From assembly GCA_050330975.1 (NCBI GenBank), contig JBHJHK010000124.1:1-11311 (forward strand): 11,311 bases of DNA, written 5' to 3'. How positions within the stretch are numbered: the stretch's first letter is position 1; the number at the start of each line of letters is the position of its first letter. This DNA is from JBHJHK01 sp050330975. GTDB lineage: Bacteria > Pseudomonadota > Gammaproteobacteria > Competibacterales > Competibacteraceae. The notes under the pieces were generated by a model that made no database searches, was not told the DNA's origin, and saw nothing but the letters and a program-made list of their open reading frames with translations. Shown here one piece after another: positions 1-6,799 of the stretch. The translations under genes were made by a program, and so were the position numbers.

Positions 1-4
1 GGGC

Positions 5-142
5 TTATTTTAATTCGGTATCGAGGCTTTCTAGCTCTTTTTTATACCCAACTTTGCGGGGGGCGGCGGCCGGCCCCCCCCGGCCCTGGGGGCTCGCGGC
101 CAGGGCGGTGAGGAGAAAAGGGGTCAAAACCAGGCGGGTCAT
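5..142 (-). CDS. Small putative secreted protein, 45 aa, unknown function
   Basis: A complete ATG-to-TAA frame of 45 residues. The start is preceded by AGGAG (minus strand, positions 152-148) with a 5-base spacer, one of the best ribosome binding sites in the window. The N-terminus (MTRLVLTPFLLTALAAS) has one basic residue, a hydrophobic core and small residues suited to signal peptidase I, with a possible cut after Ala15 or Ala16. There is no cysteine, so it is not a lipoprotein. The mature part would be about 30 residues: a Pro/Gly/Ala stretch, then a charged helix-like tail (KKELESLDTELK). I do not recognise a family. It is separated from kinase 1 by about 440 bases and is probably its own transcript. 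A chance ORF remains possible, but RBS plus signal-like start argue for a gene. Confidence 0.5.
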   Translation of the reverse strand: MTRLVLTPFLLTALAASPQGRGGPAAAPRKVGYKKELESLDTELK

Positions 143-176
143 GGCGGCTCCTGTGGCGGTGGTGATCCCAAGGACA

Positions 177-217
177 AGGCTAAGGCCTGGCGACAGCGGG
201 TCGGCGTCAGGCTAAGG
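177..217. repeat. AGGCTAAGG direct repeat flanking an imperfect hairpin
   Basis: The 9-mer AGGCTAAGG occurs at 177-185 and 209-217, 32 bases apart. Between them GCCTGGCGAC and GGCGTCAGGC form an imperfect inverted repeat (8 of 10 positions pair). It lies in the probable leader or promoter of the small ORF, so it could be an operator or a leader RNA fold; chance is not excluded. Confidence 0.3.
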
Positions 218-225
218 GTTCCCTT

Positions 226-255
226 TATGTAGACTAAGATGGGGGAGTTGGCCAA
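226..255 (-). promoter_or_regulatory. Weak sigma-70-like promoter candidate for the small ORF
   Basis: On the minus strand TTGGCC (255-250) and TACATA (231-226) are separated by 18 bases. The matches to TTGACA and TATAAT are 4/6 and 3/6. Its only support is its position, about 75-85 bases upstream of the small ORF's start codon. Confidence 0.2.
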
Positions 256-549
256 TGTATTGGGCCAAGATGGAGATCCTGGCTCCGGCGATGGGCGGAT
301 CCCCGAGGTAGGGAGGGCATCCAGCCCAAGGAGAGCTCGTCAATAGAGCTCATCTGAAAAAGTTAGTCGCTGGATACCGCGTGTAGTGGCCGTACTGTTT
401 AAAATCAAGGAGAACATTATCTCGCCCGTCACCGGTGTTCACCAAAGACCTCGGACTCAAGGCCGGCCAACACGTCTTGCACTTTGGTGGAAGATACGAC
501 TCACGCCTCAAGGTTCCGGTCGTCCCAGCACCATAGAGCGTGGAGGTTG

Positions 550-569
550 AAAAGCCCCTCTTCGAGGGC
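550..569 (-). terminator. Possible intrinsic terminator of kinase 1
   Basis: Downstream of the kinase 1 stop, the minus strand reads GCCCTC-GAA-GAGGGGC followed by TTTT. The core is five base pairs (CCCTC/GAGGG) with a three-base loop, extended only by a bulge. This is a short stem and a short T-run, so weak, but it sits about 15 bases after the stop where a terminator is expected. Confidence 0.4.
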
Positions 570-582
570 GAGATAGCCCCCC

Positions 583-1839
583 TTAAGGAGAGGAGGGCGT
601 CACGTAGAGATACAAAAGCAAAGCCACGGCCAGACCCACCACCGTCGCCGATACAACGGCGATAAGGGCTTGTTGCCAGTGGCTCTGGCGCCGCCGGCGG
701 GCCACGGTGGAGGTTTGAGTGCCGATGCGGGTTTGTTCGTCGTTCCATTGGCCCGAACGGGAGGTGCTTCCCGAACGAGAGGTATTGCCAGGACCGGTTT
801 GGCGACCCCTGGACGTCGACGTAGCCGAGGGAGGTAGCCCACGGCGATTCTGGGTGACGCGACCATGGTCCGTCGACCGCCCGCGGCCCGTGGCCATGGG
901 TGGCGGGGGTTGAACCATCTGTCCCGGTGCCGAGCGCCCGTCCCGGATCCCGACGGCACTGGGGTAGGCACTGGGGTGGGTGGGTTCGACGACGTAGGGG
1001 GGTTTGGCGAGACTGACGCCAGGGGCGCTAAACCCCGCCGTGGCGGCGAAGTGCTGCTGCTCGGCGTAGCGCAGGTGCTGCAAGAGGGTTTGGGCATCGG
1101 TATAGCGCCGGTCGGGGGACTTGGCCAGCAGGCGCTCCAAGACGTCTTGAAAAGGGGCCAGCACCGGCGGCAAGGGAGGCATGGGGGCGTTGATGTGGTG
1201 ATAGGCGATGGTGAACTGGTCGTCGCCACTAAAGGGGGGTTCCCCCATGAGCAAGTCGTAGAACAATACCCCCAGGGAGTAGAGATCCGATCGACCATCC
1301 ACGCCCTTGCCCTGGATCTGCTCGGGGCTCATGTAATTGACGCTGCCGATATAAGTGCCCGTCGCCGTCAAGGCGGTTTCATGGGACAGGGTTTTGGCGA
1401 TGCCAAAGTCGGACAACACCGGCGCACCACTGTCGTAGAACAGAATATTCTGGGGTTTGATATCCCGGTGGATGATGCCGTGGTGGTGGGCATAGCCCAA
1501 GGCACTGGCCAATCCCTTGAACACCTCCAAAGACTCCTCCAGGGACATGCCGTGGAGGCGCTGCTTGAGGTTGCCCCCGGAAAGGTATTCCATGGACAAG
1601 TAGTAATGCTCGCCATGGGCCCCGGTGTCGAAGACTTTGACGATGTTGGGGTGGGTGAGGGCGGCGACGGTGGGACCTTCGCGCAAAAAGCGCGCGGTAA
1701 AGGCCTCGTCTTTGGCCAGGGCTGGTTTCATGACCTTGAGGGCGACGCGCCGCTGGAGGGAGTTTTGCACCGCCAGATAGACCGTGGCCATGCCGCCCCG
1801 GCCGAGTTCGCGTTCAATGCGGTAACCGGGAATCTGCAT
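583..1839 (-). CDS. Membrane-anchored Ser/Thr protein kinase (PknB-like), kinase 1
   Basis: A 418-residue Hanks-type kinase that should phosphorylate Ser/Thr on partner proteins from the cytoplasmic face of the membrane. The N-terminal catalytic domain (about 1-265) is complete: glycine loop GRGGMATV near 13-20, ATP lysine K35, catalytic H124-R125-D126 with K128 and N131, D144-F145-G146, and an SPE motif. Residues about 270-385 are a Ser/Thr/Gly/Arg/Pro-rich linker suited to autophosphorylation; its coding DNA includes a short 18-base tandem repeat near 752-787. One transmembrane helix lies at about 391-413 and only five residues follow, so there is no outer sensor domain. The ATG start is supported by AGGAG four bases upstream. 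It is last in the minus-strand cluster after the TraB gene (114-base gap). Its kinase domain is clearly related to kinase 2 in this window. Substrates are unknown. Confidence 0.93.
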   Translation of the reverse strand: MQIPGYRIERELGRGGMATVYLAVQNSLQRRVALKVMKPALAKDEAFTARFLREGPTVAALTHPNIVKVFDTGAHGEHYYLSMEYLSGGNLKQRLHGMSLEESLEVFKGLASALGYAHHHGIIHRDIKPQNILFYDSGAPVLSDFGIAKTLSHETALTATGTYIGSVNYMSPEQIQGKGVDGRSDLYSLGVLFYDLLMGEPPFSGDDQFTIAYHHINAPMPPLPPVLAPFQDVLERLLAKSPDRRYTDAQTLLQHLRYAEQQHFAATAGFSAPGVSLAKPPYVVEPTHPSAYPSAVGIRDGRSAPGQMVQPPPPMATGRGRSTDHGRVTQNRRGLPPSATSTSRGRQTGPGNTSRSGSTSRSGQWNDEQTRIGTQTSTVARRRRQSHWQQALIAVVSATVVGLAVALLLYLYVTPSSP

Positions 1840-1914
1840 GGTGCTCCTAAGCCGTCGGTAGCCTTGGCGAGACGGCGCTGGGGGGGGAATCCATGGGTTT
1901 AACTCTCGAGGGTG

Positions 1915-1943
1915 ATGATAATGAATTTGGCCGGCGAGTTTAA
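1915..1943 (-). promoter_or_regulatory. Candidate promoter for kinase 1
   Basis: On the minus strand TTAAAC (1943-1938) and TATCAT (1920-1915) are separated by 17 bases. The -10 matches TATAAT at 5/6, the -35 only at 3/6. It lies in the 114-base gap after the TraB gene and would give a leader of about 70 bases, so kinase 1 could be transcribed independently of the genes upstream. Confidence 0.3.
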
Positions 1944-1953
1944 GGTCGGCGCT

Positions 1954-3225
1954 CTAGGAGCTGCTCCCCGCCAGCTGGCTAAACAGTCTAAATCCGGCGA
2001 CGTAAGTCCCCACAGCTGAGCCCAACGTACTGAAAATAAACACCAACAACACCCGGGTGACGCGATTTTTCCACCAGCCCTTGAGGTGGGTGGTGTCGCG
2101 GCGAAGATGACTAAAGTCCCCCACCCTGGGCCTGCGCAAGAACGTTTCGACGGCACCGGTGACCATGCCGGCGCCGATGGTGGGGTTGAGGGAGGTCAAG
2201 GGAGCGGCCAGGAAGGCGCTCACCACGGTGAGGGGATGGGCCAGGGCGATCACCGCCCCCAAGGCCGACAACCCGCCGTTGATCACCACCCATTCCACCA
2301 CCAACTGGGCCCCCAAGGAGGGATTGCGGGCGAAGCCAATGACAAACCCGGTGATGATCAACGCCACCACCCCCCAGGGGAGGAGCTTGAGCCACTTGGC
2401 CCGGGGTGGGACGTGATCCAAGTCTTCGACGATGGCCTCGAGGGTTGCCCGGGCGACCGAGGGGTTTGAGGTTTCGGGTGGATACTGGGCCGCCAAGGCC
2501 CGCAGCTCGGTTTCCAAACCCTGGAGGTGCCCGGCCCCCACCACCGCCAACACCCGGCGCTGGGATCCCTCCATGAGGGATTGGTACAGGCGAGCCGCCA
2601 TGTAGCGATCCCGTTCGGCCACCAGGGGCTCGTAGAGGCTGGCCTTGGATTCGGCGAATTGATGGAAGGTGCTCTCGAGAATGTCCCCCTGTTTGAGCTG
2701 TTCCACTTCCTCCTCGGTCACTTGATCGCGGCTCAAAAGGCTACCCAACAGTCCACCCATGAGGGACAAGCGCTGCCACCAGGGGACGCGGCGGGCCACC
2801 CGGCGCAGGGTGATGCCGATATCCCGGTCGATGTGCCACACGGGCAAGCCCTTGTGGCGAGCGCCCTCCACGGCGGCGCGCATTTCGGCCCCGGGCTCGA
2901 TGCCAAACTGTTCGGCCAAGCGCGCTTGGTAGGCCCCTAGGGCCAGGGACGCCATGACCATGGGGGCTTTGCCCTGGCGCAGTATCTGAAAGAGGTCGGT
3001 ATTGGCCCAGCGGTCGGGTTCGGTGAGGGCTCGATGGCGGCTGTGACACAACTCCACGGCCACGGCGTCAAAGGGCTCGGCGCCATCGATGATCAAAGTG
3101 CGCACGGCTCTGGCGCTGGCCGGCGAGACGTGGGCTGTGCCCAACAACACGACATCAGTGCCGTGGAGGGTGAGGTGGCGCTGGGGTTCATCGTGGACAG
3201 CGGCCGTCGGGGGGGAAGGAGTCAT
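1954..3225 (-). CDS. TraB/PrgY-family membrane protein
   Basis: A 423-residue member of the TraB/PrgY (pheromone shutdown-related, Tiki/GumN-like) family. The N-terminal domain carries the family signatures: GTAHVS at about 29-34, VELCHSRH around 57-64 with the conserved Glu and Arg, and a later GAGHLQG motif. These resemble the active-site motifs of Tiki-type metalloproteases, so a peptidase role is possible but unproven in bacteria. The C-terminal part (from about 285) has three or four hydrophobic helices and a GWWKNRVTR segment typical of the longer TraB proteins, so it is an inner-membrane protein. I chose the ATG at 3225; an upstream GTG at 3291 would add 22 residues of low-complexity Pro/Arg sequence. 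Neither has a clear Shine-Dalgarno. It sits between the J-domain gene and kinase 1, same strand. Its substrate is unknown. Confidence 0.88.
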   Translation of the reverse strand: MTPSPPTAAVHDEPQRHLTLHGTDVVLLGTAHVSPASARAVRTLIIDGAEPFDAVAVELCHSRHRALTEPDRWANTDLFQILRQGKAPMVMASLALGAYQARLAEQFGIEPGAEMRAAVEGARHKGLPVWHIDRDIGITLRRVARRVPWWQRLSLMGGLLGSLLSRDQVTEEEVEQLKQGDILESTFHQFAESKASLYEPLVAERDRYMAARLYQSLMEGSQRRVLAVVGAGHLQGLETELRALAAQYPPETSNPSVARATLEAIVEDLDHVPPRAKWLKLLPWGVVALIITGFVIGFARNPSLGAQLVVEWVVINGGLSALGAVIALAHPLTVVSAFLAAPLTSLNPTIGAGMVTGAVETFLRRPRVGDFSHLRRDTTHLKGWWKNRVTRVLLVFIFSTLGSAVGTYVAGFRLFSQLAGSSS

Positions 3226-3265
3226 GGGCGAGCTTACTGGGCGAAGGATCGAATCACGGTTCAGG

Positions 3266-3296
3266 GGACGGGTCCTGGACGGGTCTGGCACCCGTC
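3266..3296. repeat. Direct and inverted GACGGGT repeats between the J-domain and TraB genes
   Basis: GGACGGGTC occurs at 3266-3274 and 3277-3285 (11-base period), and GACGGGT (3278-3284) is the perfect reverse complement of ACCCGTC (3290-3296) with a 5-base loop. In the minus-strand transcript one GACGGGT can pair with either of two ACCCGTC copies, giving alternative hairpins in the 102-base gap before the TraB start. No T-run follows, so this is not a standard terminator. It could be an operator or an mRNA structure. Confidence 0.4.
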
Positions 3297-3327
3297 GAGG
3301 CCAGGCAGGCGACGTTGTCCCTGGGGG

Positions 3328-4170
3328 TCATGCCTCTTCGAGGAGGCGATCCCGGGCGGCGTTGACCTTGGCGGCGAGGAAGTCCGAACCGCCGTGGTCG
3401 GGATGGATCCGCTGTATCAACCGGCGATGGGCCTGTTTGATGGCCTCGACAGTGGCATCGGCGGATAGCCCCAAAATCTCCAGGGCTTCATCGCGGCTCA
3501 TGTCGTCGAAGGCCTGACCCTTTGCCGAATGGGGGTCGGAGTCGCCAGCGCCATCCTCCGCCGACCCGCGACCCAAGGCCGAGAACGCCTGGGGCCAATC
3601 GGGGTGATGGCGCTCGAGATAGGCTTCCAGCACCGACACCGAAGAGGCATCATCCTGGCACAGTTGCCACAGGTCGTACAGCTCAGCCGTGGATAAGGTC
3701 GCCAACGTGCGCCCCTGGTGGGGACCGTCGATGACCACCCCGCTCAGCTGGTCGGTAGCGTGGTCCAGGGTCATGCGCAGGTAGCGGGTGGTGACCTGGG
3801 AGCGGTCGTCCTCGGGGCCCTGGTCGTTGTCATTGCCGGGGATCCCAGGGCCTCCGGCCCTGGCGGCGCGGTTCTTCAGGTGGCGCCAAAGCTGCGGCGC
3901 GAGCCAGCGCATCAGGGGGAATACCAGCGGCTGCAGGGCGCGCAAACGCCACAGGATGGGCGCCGCCGCCGAGAGCAGCACCAGGGCAGCGGCGCCAAAG
4001 CGGATCGACACCACCACCAGTAGTCCCAGAACCAACAACCCACCCACGAGTAGCAATAGCTGGCGCCCTCGCCGGCGGGCAACGCCGGGCCCCACCTGAG
4101 CTGCCCAGCGCAGCCACAACCAGTAGAGCAAGGGCGAGGCGATGATCAACAGCAGCAAAAAACGGGTCAT
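3328..4170 (-). CDS. Membrane-anchored J-domain (DnaJ-like) co-chaperone
   Basis: A 280-residue protein with hydrophobic helices at about 3-22, 37-55 and 58-72, then a middle region of unknown fold, and a C-terminal J domain (about 226-279) with the intact H256-P257-D258 motif that stimulates Hsp70 ATPase. The J domain sits at the very C-terminus with about 20 residues after HPD, as in the TIM14/Pam18 type, not at the N-terminus as in DnaJ, and there is no Gly/Phe or zinc region. It therefore probably recruits DnaK to a membrane site. Its ATG lies 5 bases after the stop of the VWA gene, so the two are almost certainly co-transcribed and translationally coupled. The client is unknown; the VWA protein is the obvious candidate partner. 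Confidence 0.88.
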   Translation of the reverse strand: MTRFLLLLIIASPLLYWLWLRWAAQVGPGVARRRGRQLLLLVGGLLVLGLLVVVSIRFGAAALVLLSAAAPILWRLRALQPLVFPLMRWLAPQLWRHLKNRAARAGGPGIPGNDNDQGPEDDRSQVTTRYLRMTLDHATDQLSGVVIDGPHQGRTLATLSTAELYDLWQLCQDDASSVSVLEAYLERHHPDWPQAFSALGRGSAEDGAGDSDPHSAKGQAFDDMSRDEALEILGLSADATVEAIKQAHRRLIQRIHPDHGGSDFLAAKVNAARDRLLEEA

Positions 4171-4175
4171 GACAC

Positions 4176-4880
4176 TCAGGAACGATCGAGTTGATGGGTC
4201 AGTTGGCGAACCACGCCACCGCGATCGCGGGCCAGGGCATCCAACGCCGAGGCGCCCCCGGCGGCGTAGACAGCCACGGCGGTGAGGAGGGCACAGAGCT
4301 GGTCGGCGCTGTGGTGGTCAAAGGTCAAATGGGCTCCTTTGGTGCGCTTGGCCAGCGCGGCAAACACCCCCTGGGCCGTCCCTTGGCGCCCCTCTTGAAA
4401 CATGAACAACGGCACCCCCAGCACCCCTAGTCGCCCGGCGATGGCCAACAGCACGGCGGGGTCTTCTTCGCAGCAATCGCCGACGAAGACCAACCCCCGG
4501 ATGCGCTGGCGCTTGGCCTCGGCCTCGGCGTGGGCCAGGACCCGGCGAATTTGGGTCAGGCCCCCGGCACAGGTGACCTTGTTCATGGTGGCCAGGAGGC
4601 TTTGGGCGTCGGTGGACCAGGGGCCGGTGCGAAACTCCCCCACCCCTCGGTACCAGGCGGGTTGGATGGCGATTCCCCCCAGGGATGCGGCCGCACTAAA
4701 CATCGTGCCCTGGAGCTCACAGGCCCGATCCCAGGTGGGTTGACGGCTGGCGGTGGCGTCGAGGGCGAAAATCAGCCGCTGGAGGGGCGCCCTAGCGGGG
4801 GTGGGCTTTTGGAGGGCACGCTTGACAAAGGCGTCAATTTCGCCCTTGGAGGAGCGGCGGGTCAAGGCGTCGCGGGACAT
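4176..4880 (-). CDS. VWA (von Willebrand factor A)-like domain protein
   Basis: A 234-residue soluble protein without a signal peptide or membrane helix. A metal-binding MIDAS-like motif appears at D41-A-T43-A-S45 (DxTxS, a variant of DxSxS), after a beta strand (RLIFAL) as in VWA folds. Further segments (GGLTQIRRVL, FVGDCCEED, PLFMFQEG, LTFDHH) match my memory of a conserved alphaproteobacterial VWA protein that sits beside a J-domain gene. It probably binds another protein through a metal ion. I chose the ATG at 4880; a TTG at 4970 would add 30 residues unlike the rest. A minus-strand TATAAC at 4921-4916 would put the transcript start about 28 bases before this ATG, although no good -35 accompanies it. 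It is first in the minus-strand cluster and divergent from the agmatinase gene. Confidence 0.82.
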   Translation of the reverse strand: MSRDALTRRSSKGEIDAFVKRALQKPTPARAPLQRLIFALDATASRQPTWDRACELQGTMFSAAASLGGIAIQPAWYRGVGEFRTGPWSTDAQSLLATMNKVTCAGGLTQIRRVLAHAEAEAKRQRIRGLVFVGDCCEEDPAVLLAIAGRLGVLGVPLFMFQEGRQGTAQGVFAALAKRTKGAHLTFDHHSADQLCALLTAVAVYAAGGASALDALARDRGGVVRQLTHQLDRS

Positions 4881-4942
4881 GGCGGTTGGCTTAGTCGCTG
4901 GGAGAAGTCCGGGGGAGTTATACAATAATCTACTGGGGGCCT

Positions 4943-4971
4943 TTGACCATCGATTGTGCCAAGAACTCAAT
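4943..4971 (+). promoter_or_regulatory. Candidate promoter for the agmatinase gene
   Basis: TTGACC (4943-4948, 5/6 match to TTGACA) and CTCAAT (4966-4971, 3/6 match to TATAAT) are separated by exactly 17 bases. A start near 4978 would give a leader of about 44 bases to the ATG at 5022. It is overlapped by the perfect inverted repeat at 4943-4977. Confidence 0.4.
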
Positions 4972-4977
4972 GGTCAA
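4943..4977. promoter_or_regulatory. Inverted repeat TTGACCAT...ATGGTCAA, candidate operator
   Basis: TTGACCAT at 4943-4950 and its perfect reverse complement ATGGTCAA at 4970-4977 are separated by 19 bases, in the divergent region between the VWA and agmatinase genes. The left arm contains the proposed -35 box and the right arm overlaps the proposed -10 and start point. This is what a repressor site for a dimer would look like. Alternatively the RNA could form a hairpin with a large loop. The same right-arm sequence recurs upstream of kinase 2. Confidence 0.4.
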
Positions 4978-5010
4978 GGGAGAGCCCCCTGGGCTTTGGA
5001 CAAACCGTCG

Positions 5011-5015
5011 AGGAG
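5011..5015 (+). promoter_or_regulatory. Ribosome binding site deciding the agmatinase start
   Basis: AGGAG lies six bases before the ATG at 5022. It selects this start over the upstream in-frame start at 4956, which would add 22 residues of unrelated sequence and lies inside the putative operator region. Confidence 0.75.
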
Positions 5016-5021
5016 ACCGAG

Positions 5022-5999
5022 ATGGCTGAAGATCGAGACGCCGGCGACCAGGCCTTTCGCGCCGCGGATGCCAATGCCTGCTGGCCGGAGATGACCTATG
5101 GCGGGGCGTTGAGTTTTGTCCGCCGCCGCTACAGCCGCGATCTCCAGGGGGTGGATGTGGCAGTGAGCGGCGTGCCCTTTGACAACGCCGTCACTTACCG
5201 CCCGGGGTGTCGCTTGGGACCCCGGGCCATCCGGGCAGCGTCGGTACAGTTGGCCGAGCTCAAGGCCTTTCCCCATGGCTTTGACCCCTTTGCGACCCTG
5301 GCGGTGGTGGACTTTGGCGATTGCTACCTAGACCCCCACCGGCCTTTGACGGTGGTCGACGCCATCGAGGCCCACGGCGACGCCATCTGGCGGGCTGGCG
5401 CCAAACCTTTGACCCTGGGAGGGGATCATTTTATTTCCTACCCGCTCCTCAAGGCCTGTGCCAAGCACTTTGGGCCGGTGGCGTTGGTGCAGTTCGACGC
5501 CCACTGCGACACTTGGGTCGACGATGGCCAGCGCTTTGACCACGGCACCATGTTTGCCACCGCCGTGCGCGAGGGCATCGTCGATGTGACGCGCTCCACC
5601 CAGGTGGGTTTGCGGACCTACAACGATACGGACCAAGGATTTGAGATTCTCACCAGTCCTTGGGTGCACCGCCACGGCATCGAAGCGGCCATCGAGGTGG
5701 TGCGGTCACGGGCGGGGACGGGGCCTGTGTACTTGTCGTTTGATGTGGATGGCCTCGACCCGGCCTACGCCCCGGGGACCGGTACACCGGTGGTGGGGGG
5801 GCTGGCCAGTTGGCAAGGGTTAGCGCTGATTCGCGGCCTGGTTGACCTCCATTGGGTGGGAATGGACGTGGTGGAGGTCTCGCCCCCCTTTGACCACGGC
5901 GAGATCACCGCCCTGGCCGCTGCCTCGGTGGCCTTTGAATGGCTGTGCGGCTTGGCGTTGCAAAAGGGCGCTGTGCCCCGGCCCGTGGGGCGCCTGTAG
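5022..5999 (+). CDS. speB: Agmatinase-family ureohydrolase
   Basis: A 325-residue enzyme of the arginase/agmatinase family, probably cytoplasmic, hydrolysing agmatine to putrescine and urea. All six expected manganese ligands are visible: H136 (GGDHF), D159, H161 and D163 (DAHCDTW), D241 and D243 (SFDVDGLDP), followed by AYAPGTGTP. The spacing H136-D159-D241 nearly matches that of E. coli SpeB, and the length is slightly above its 306 residues. The start is fixed by AGGAG six bases upstream. No arginine decarboxylase or other polyamine gene is in the window, so the exact substrate (agmatine, guanidinobutyrate or another guanidino compound) cannot be settled from context. It faces ubiG tail to tail with only 17 bases between the stops and no clear terminator there. 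A perfect inverted repeat over its promoter suggests regulation. Confidence 0.9.
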   Translation: MAEDRDAGDQAFRAADANACWPEMTYGGALSFVRRRYSRDLQGVDVAVSGVPFDNAVTYRPGCRLGPRAIRAASVQLAELKAFPHGFDPFATLAVVDFGDCYLDPHRPLTVVDAIEAHGDAIWRAGAKPLTLGGDHFISYPLLKACAKHFGPVALVQFDAHCDTWVDDGQRFDHGTMFATAVREGIVDVTRSTQVGLRTYNDTDQGFEILTSPWVHRHGIEAAIEVVRSRAGTGPVYLSFDVDGLDPAYAPGTGTPVVGGLASWQGLALIRGLVDLHWVGMDVVEVSPPFDHGEITALAAASVAFEWLCGLALQKGAVPRPVGRL

Positions 6000-6016
6000 C
6001 CCGGGAGTTCCCAGAC

Positions 6017-6766
6017 CTAGGGCTTGCGGGCCAGCAACATGTAGTTCACCCCCTGGTAGCCCACCAGATGCATGGTGCGCCTCAAAGGGTTGACCCAGAC
6101 CCCGGTCTCGGCTGAGATCTCGAAGCCATCCTGGGCCAGCAGGGCCTTGAGCTGGTCGGGTTTGACCAATTTGCTGTATTGGTGGGTACCCTTGGGCAGC
6201 CAGCCCAGGATGTATTCGGCCCCGACGATGGCGGTGAGCCAGGCCAGCGGCGTGCGGTTGATGGTGGCCACCACCATGGCGCCGCCGGGGGCCACGAGCC
6301 GGTTACAGGCGGCCATAAAGCCTTCGAGGTCGGCCACGTGTTCGACCACCTCCATATTGAGCACCACGTCGTAGTTCCTGCCCATGGCAGCCAGGGCCTC
6401 GGCGCTTTGGGTCTGATAGTCGATGGCGAGGCCGCTCGCTTCGGCGTGGAGTTTGGCGATGTGGATATTGCGCTCCACCACATCGATGCCCGTCACCACG
6501 GCCCCCAGACGGGCCATGGCCTCGCTCAAGATGCCACCGCCACAGCCGATGTCCAGCATTTGAAGATCGGTCAACGGGGCCTCGGCGGTGGGATCTCGGT
6601 CGAAGAGAGCGCACAGTTGGCGGCGAATATAGGCCACCCGCAGGTGATTGAGGGTGTGGAGGGGCCAAAAGGGGCCCTTGGGGTCCCACCAGCGGTCGGC
6701 CAAGGCGCGGAAGTGGTCGACTTCGGCCCGGTCGACGCTGGGGGCTTGGACGTCGGAGTCGGTCAT
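6017..6766 (-). CDS. ubiG: Ubiquinone biosynthesis O-methyltransferase UbiG
   Basis: A 249-residue SAM-dependent methyltransferase that performs the two O-methylations of ubiquinone synthesis. The N-terminal HFRALADRWWDPKGPFWPLH segment is the UbiG hallmark (compare the RWWD motif in E. coli UbiG). The SAM-binding loop LDIGCGGG lies at about 71-78, the acidic end of the second strand at GID95, and NMEVVEHV at about 137-144. Length is close to E. coli UbiG (240). I chose the ATG at 6766; a GTG three codons upstream is equally open and no Shine-Dalgarno decides between them. It lies 33 bases downstream of the recombinase gene on the same strand, so they may share a transcript. No other ubiquinone gene is adjacent. 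The gene implies aerobic or nitrate-respiring proteobacterial metabolism. Confidence 0.95.
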   Translation of the reverse strand: MTDSDVQAPSVDRAEVDHFRALADRWWDPKGPFWPLHTLNHLRVAYIRRQLCALFDRDPTAEAPLTDLQMLDIGCGGGILSEAMARLGAVVTGIDVVERNIHIAKLHAEASGLAIDYQTQSAEALAAMGRNYDVVLNMEVVEHVADLEGFMAACNRLVAPGGAMVVATINRTPLAWLTAIVGAEYILGWLPKGTHQYSKLVKPDQLKALLAQDGFEISAETGVWVNPLRRTMHLVGYQGVNYMLLARKP

Positions 6767-6799
6767 GGTGGTCACGTCGTGGCGAAGCTAGCGATCGAA

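Larger units (their letters stand above)
143..582. other. Intergenic stretch without a convincing gene
   Basis: Between the small ORF and the end of kinase 1. It is less GC-rich than its flanks around positions 350-560. It holds the small ORF's ribosome binding site, a weak minus-strand promoter candidate, a 9-base direct repeat, a GAGCTC pair seven bases apart (about 334-351), and a possible terminator for kinase 1. Open frames on either strand give no recognisable protein. No tRNA or known RNA fold was seen by eye. Confidence 0.6.

Noticed and set aside
416..550. Plus-strand open stretch after an AAGGAG-like site
   Set aside because: No standard start codon follows the site at suitable spacing and the translation resembles nothing known.
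350..748. Minus-strand frame of 132 codons overlapping the end of kinase 1
   Set aside because: It overlaps the kinase in another frame, has a low-complexity Arg/Ser/Pro composition and no recognisable motif.
865..1902. Long plus-strand open frame (345 codons) opposite kinase 1
   Set aside because: It is antisense to an intact kinase gene, rich in Gly/Val/Gln typical of a high-GC shadow frame, and shows no domain.
4881..4970. N-terminal extension of the VWA protein from TTG at 4970
   Set aside because: The added 30 residues are unlike the rest, the region contains promoter-like and inverted-repeat sequence, and an ATG at 4880 fits the domain start.
6000..6016. Bidirectional terminator between speB and ubiG
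   Set aside because: Only short imperfect GC pairings (AGCCC/GGGCT with a large loop) and no T-run on either strand.
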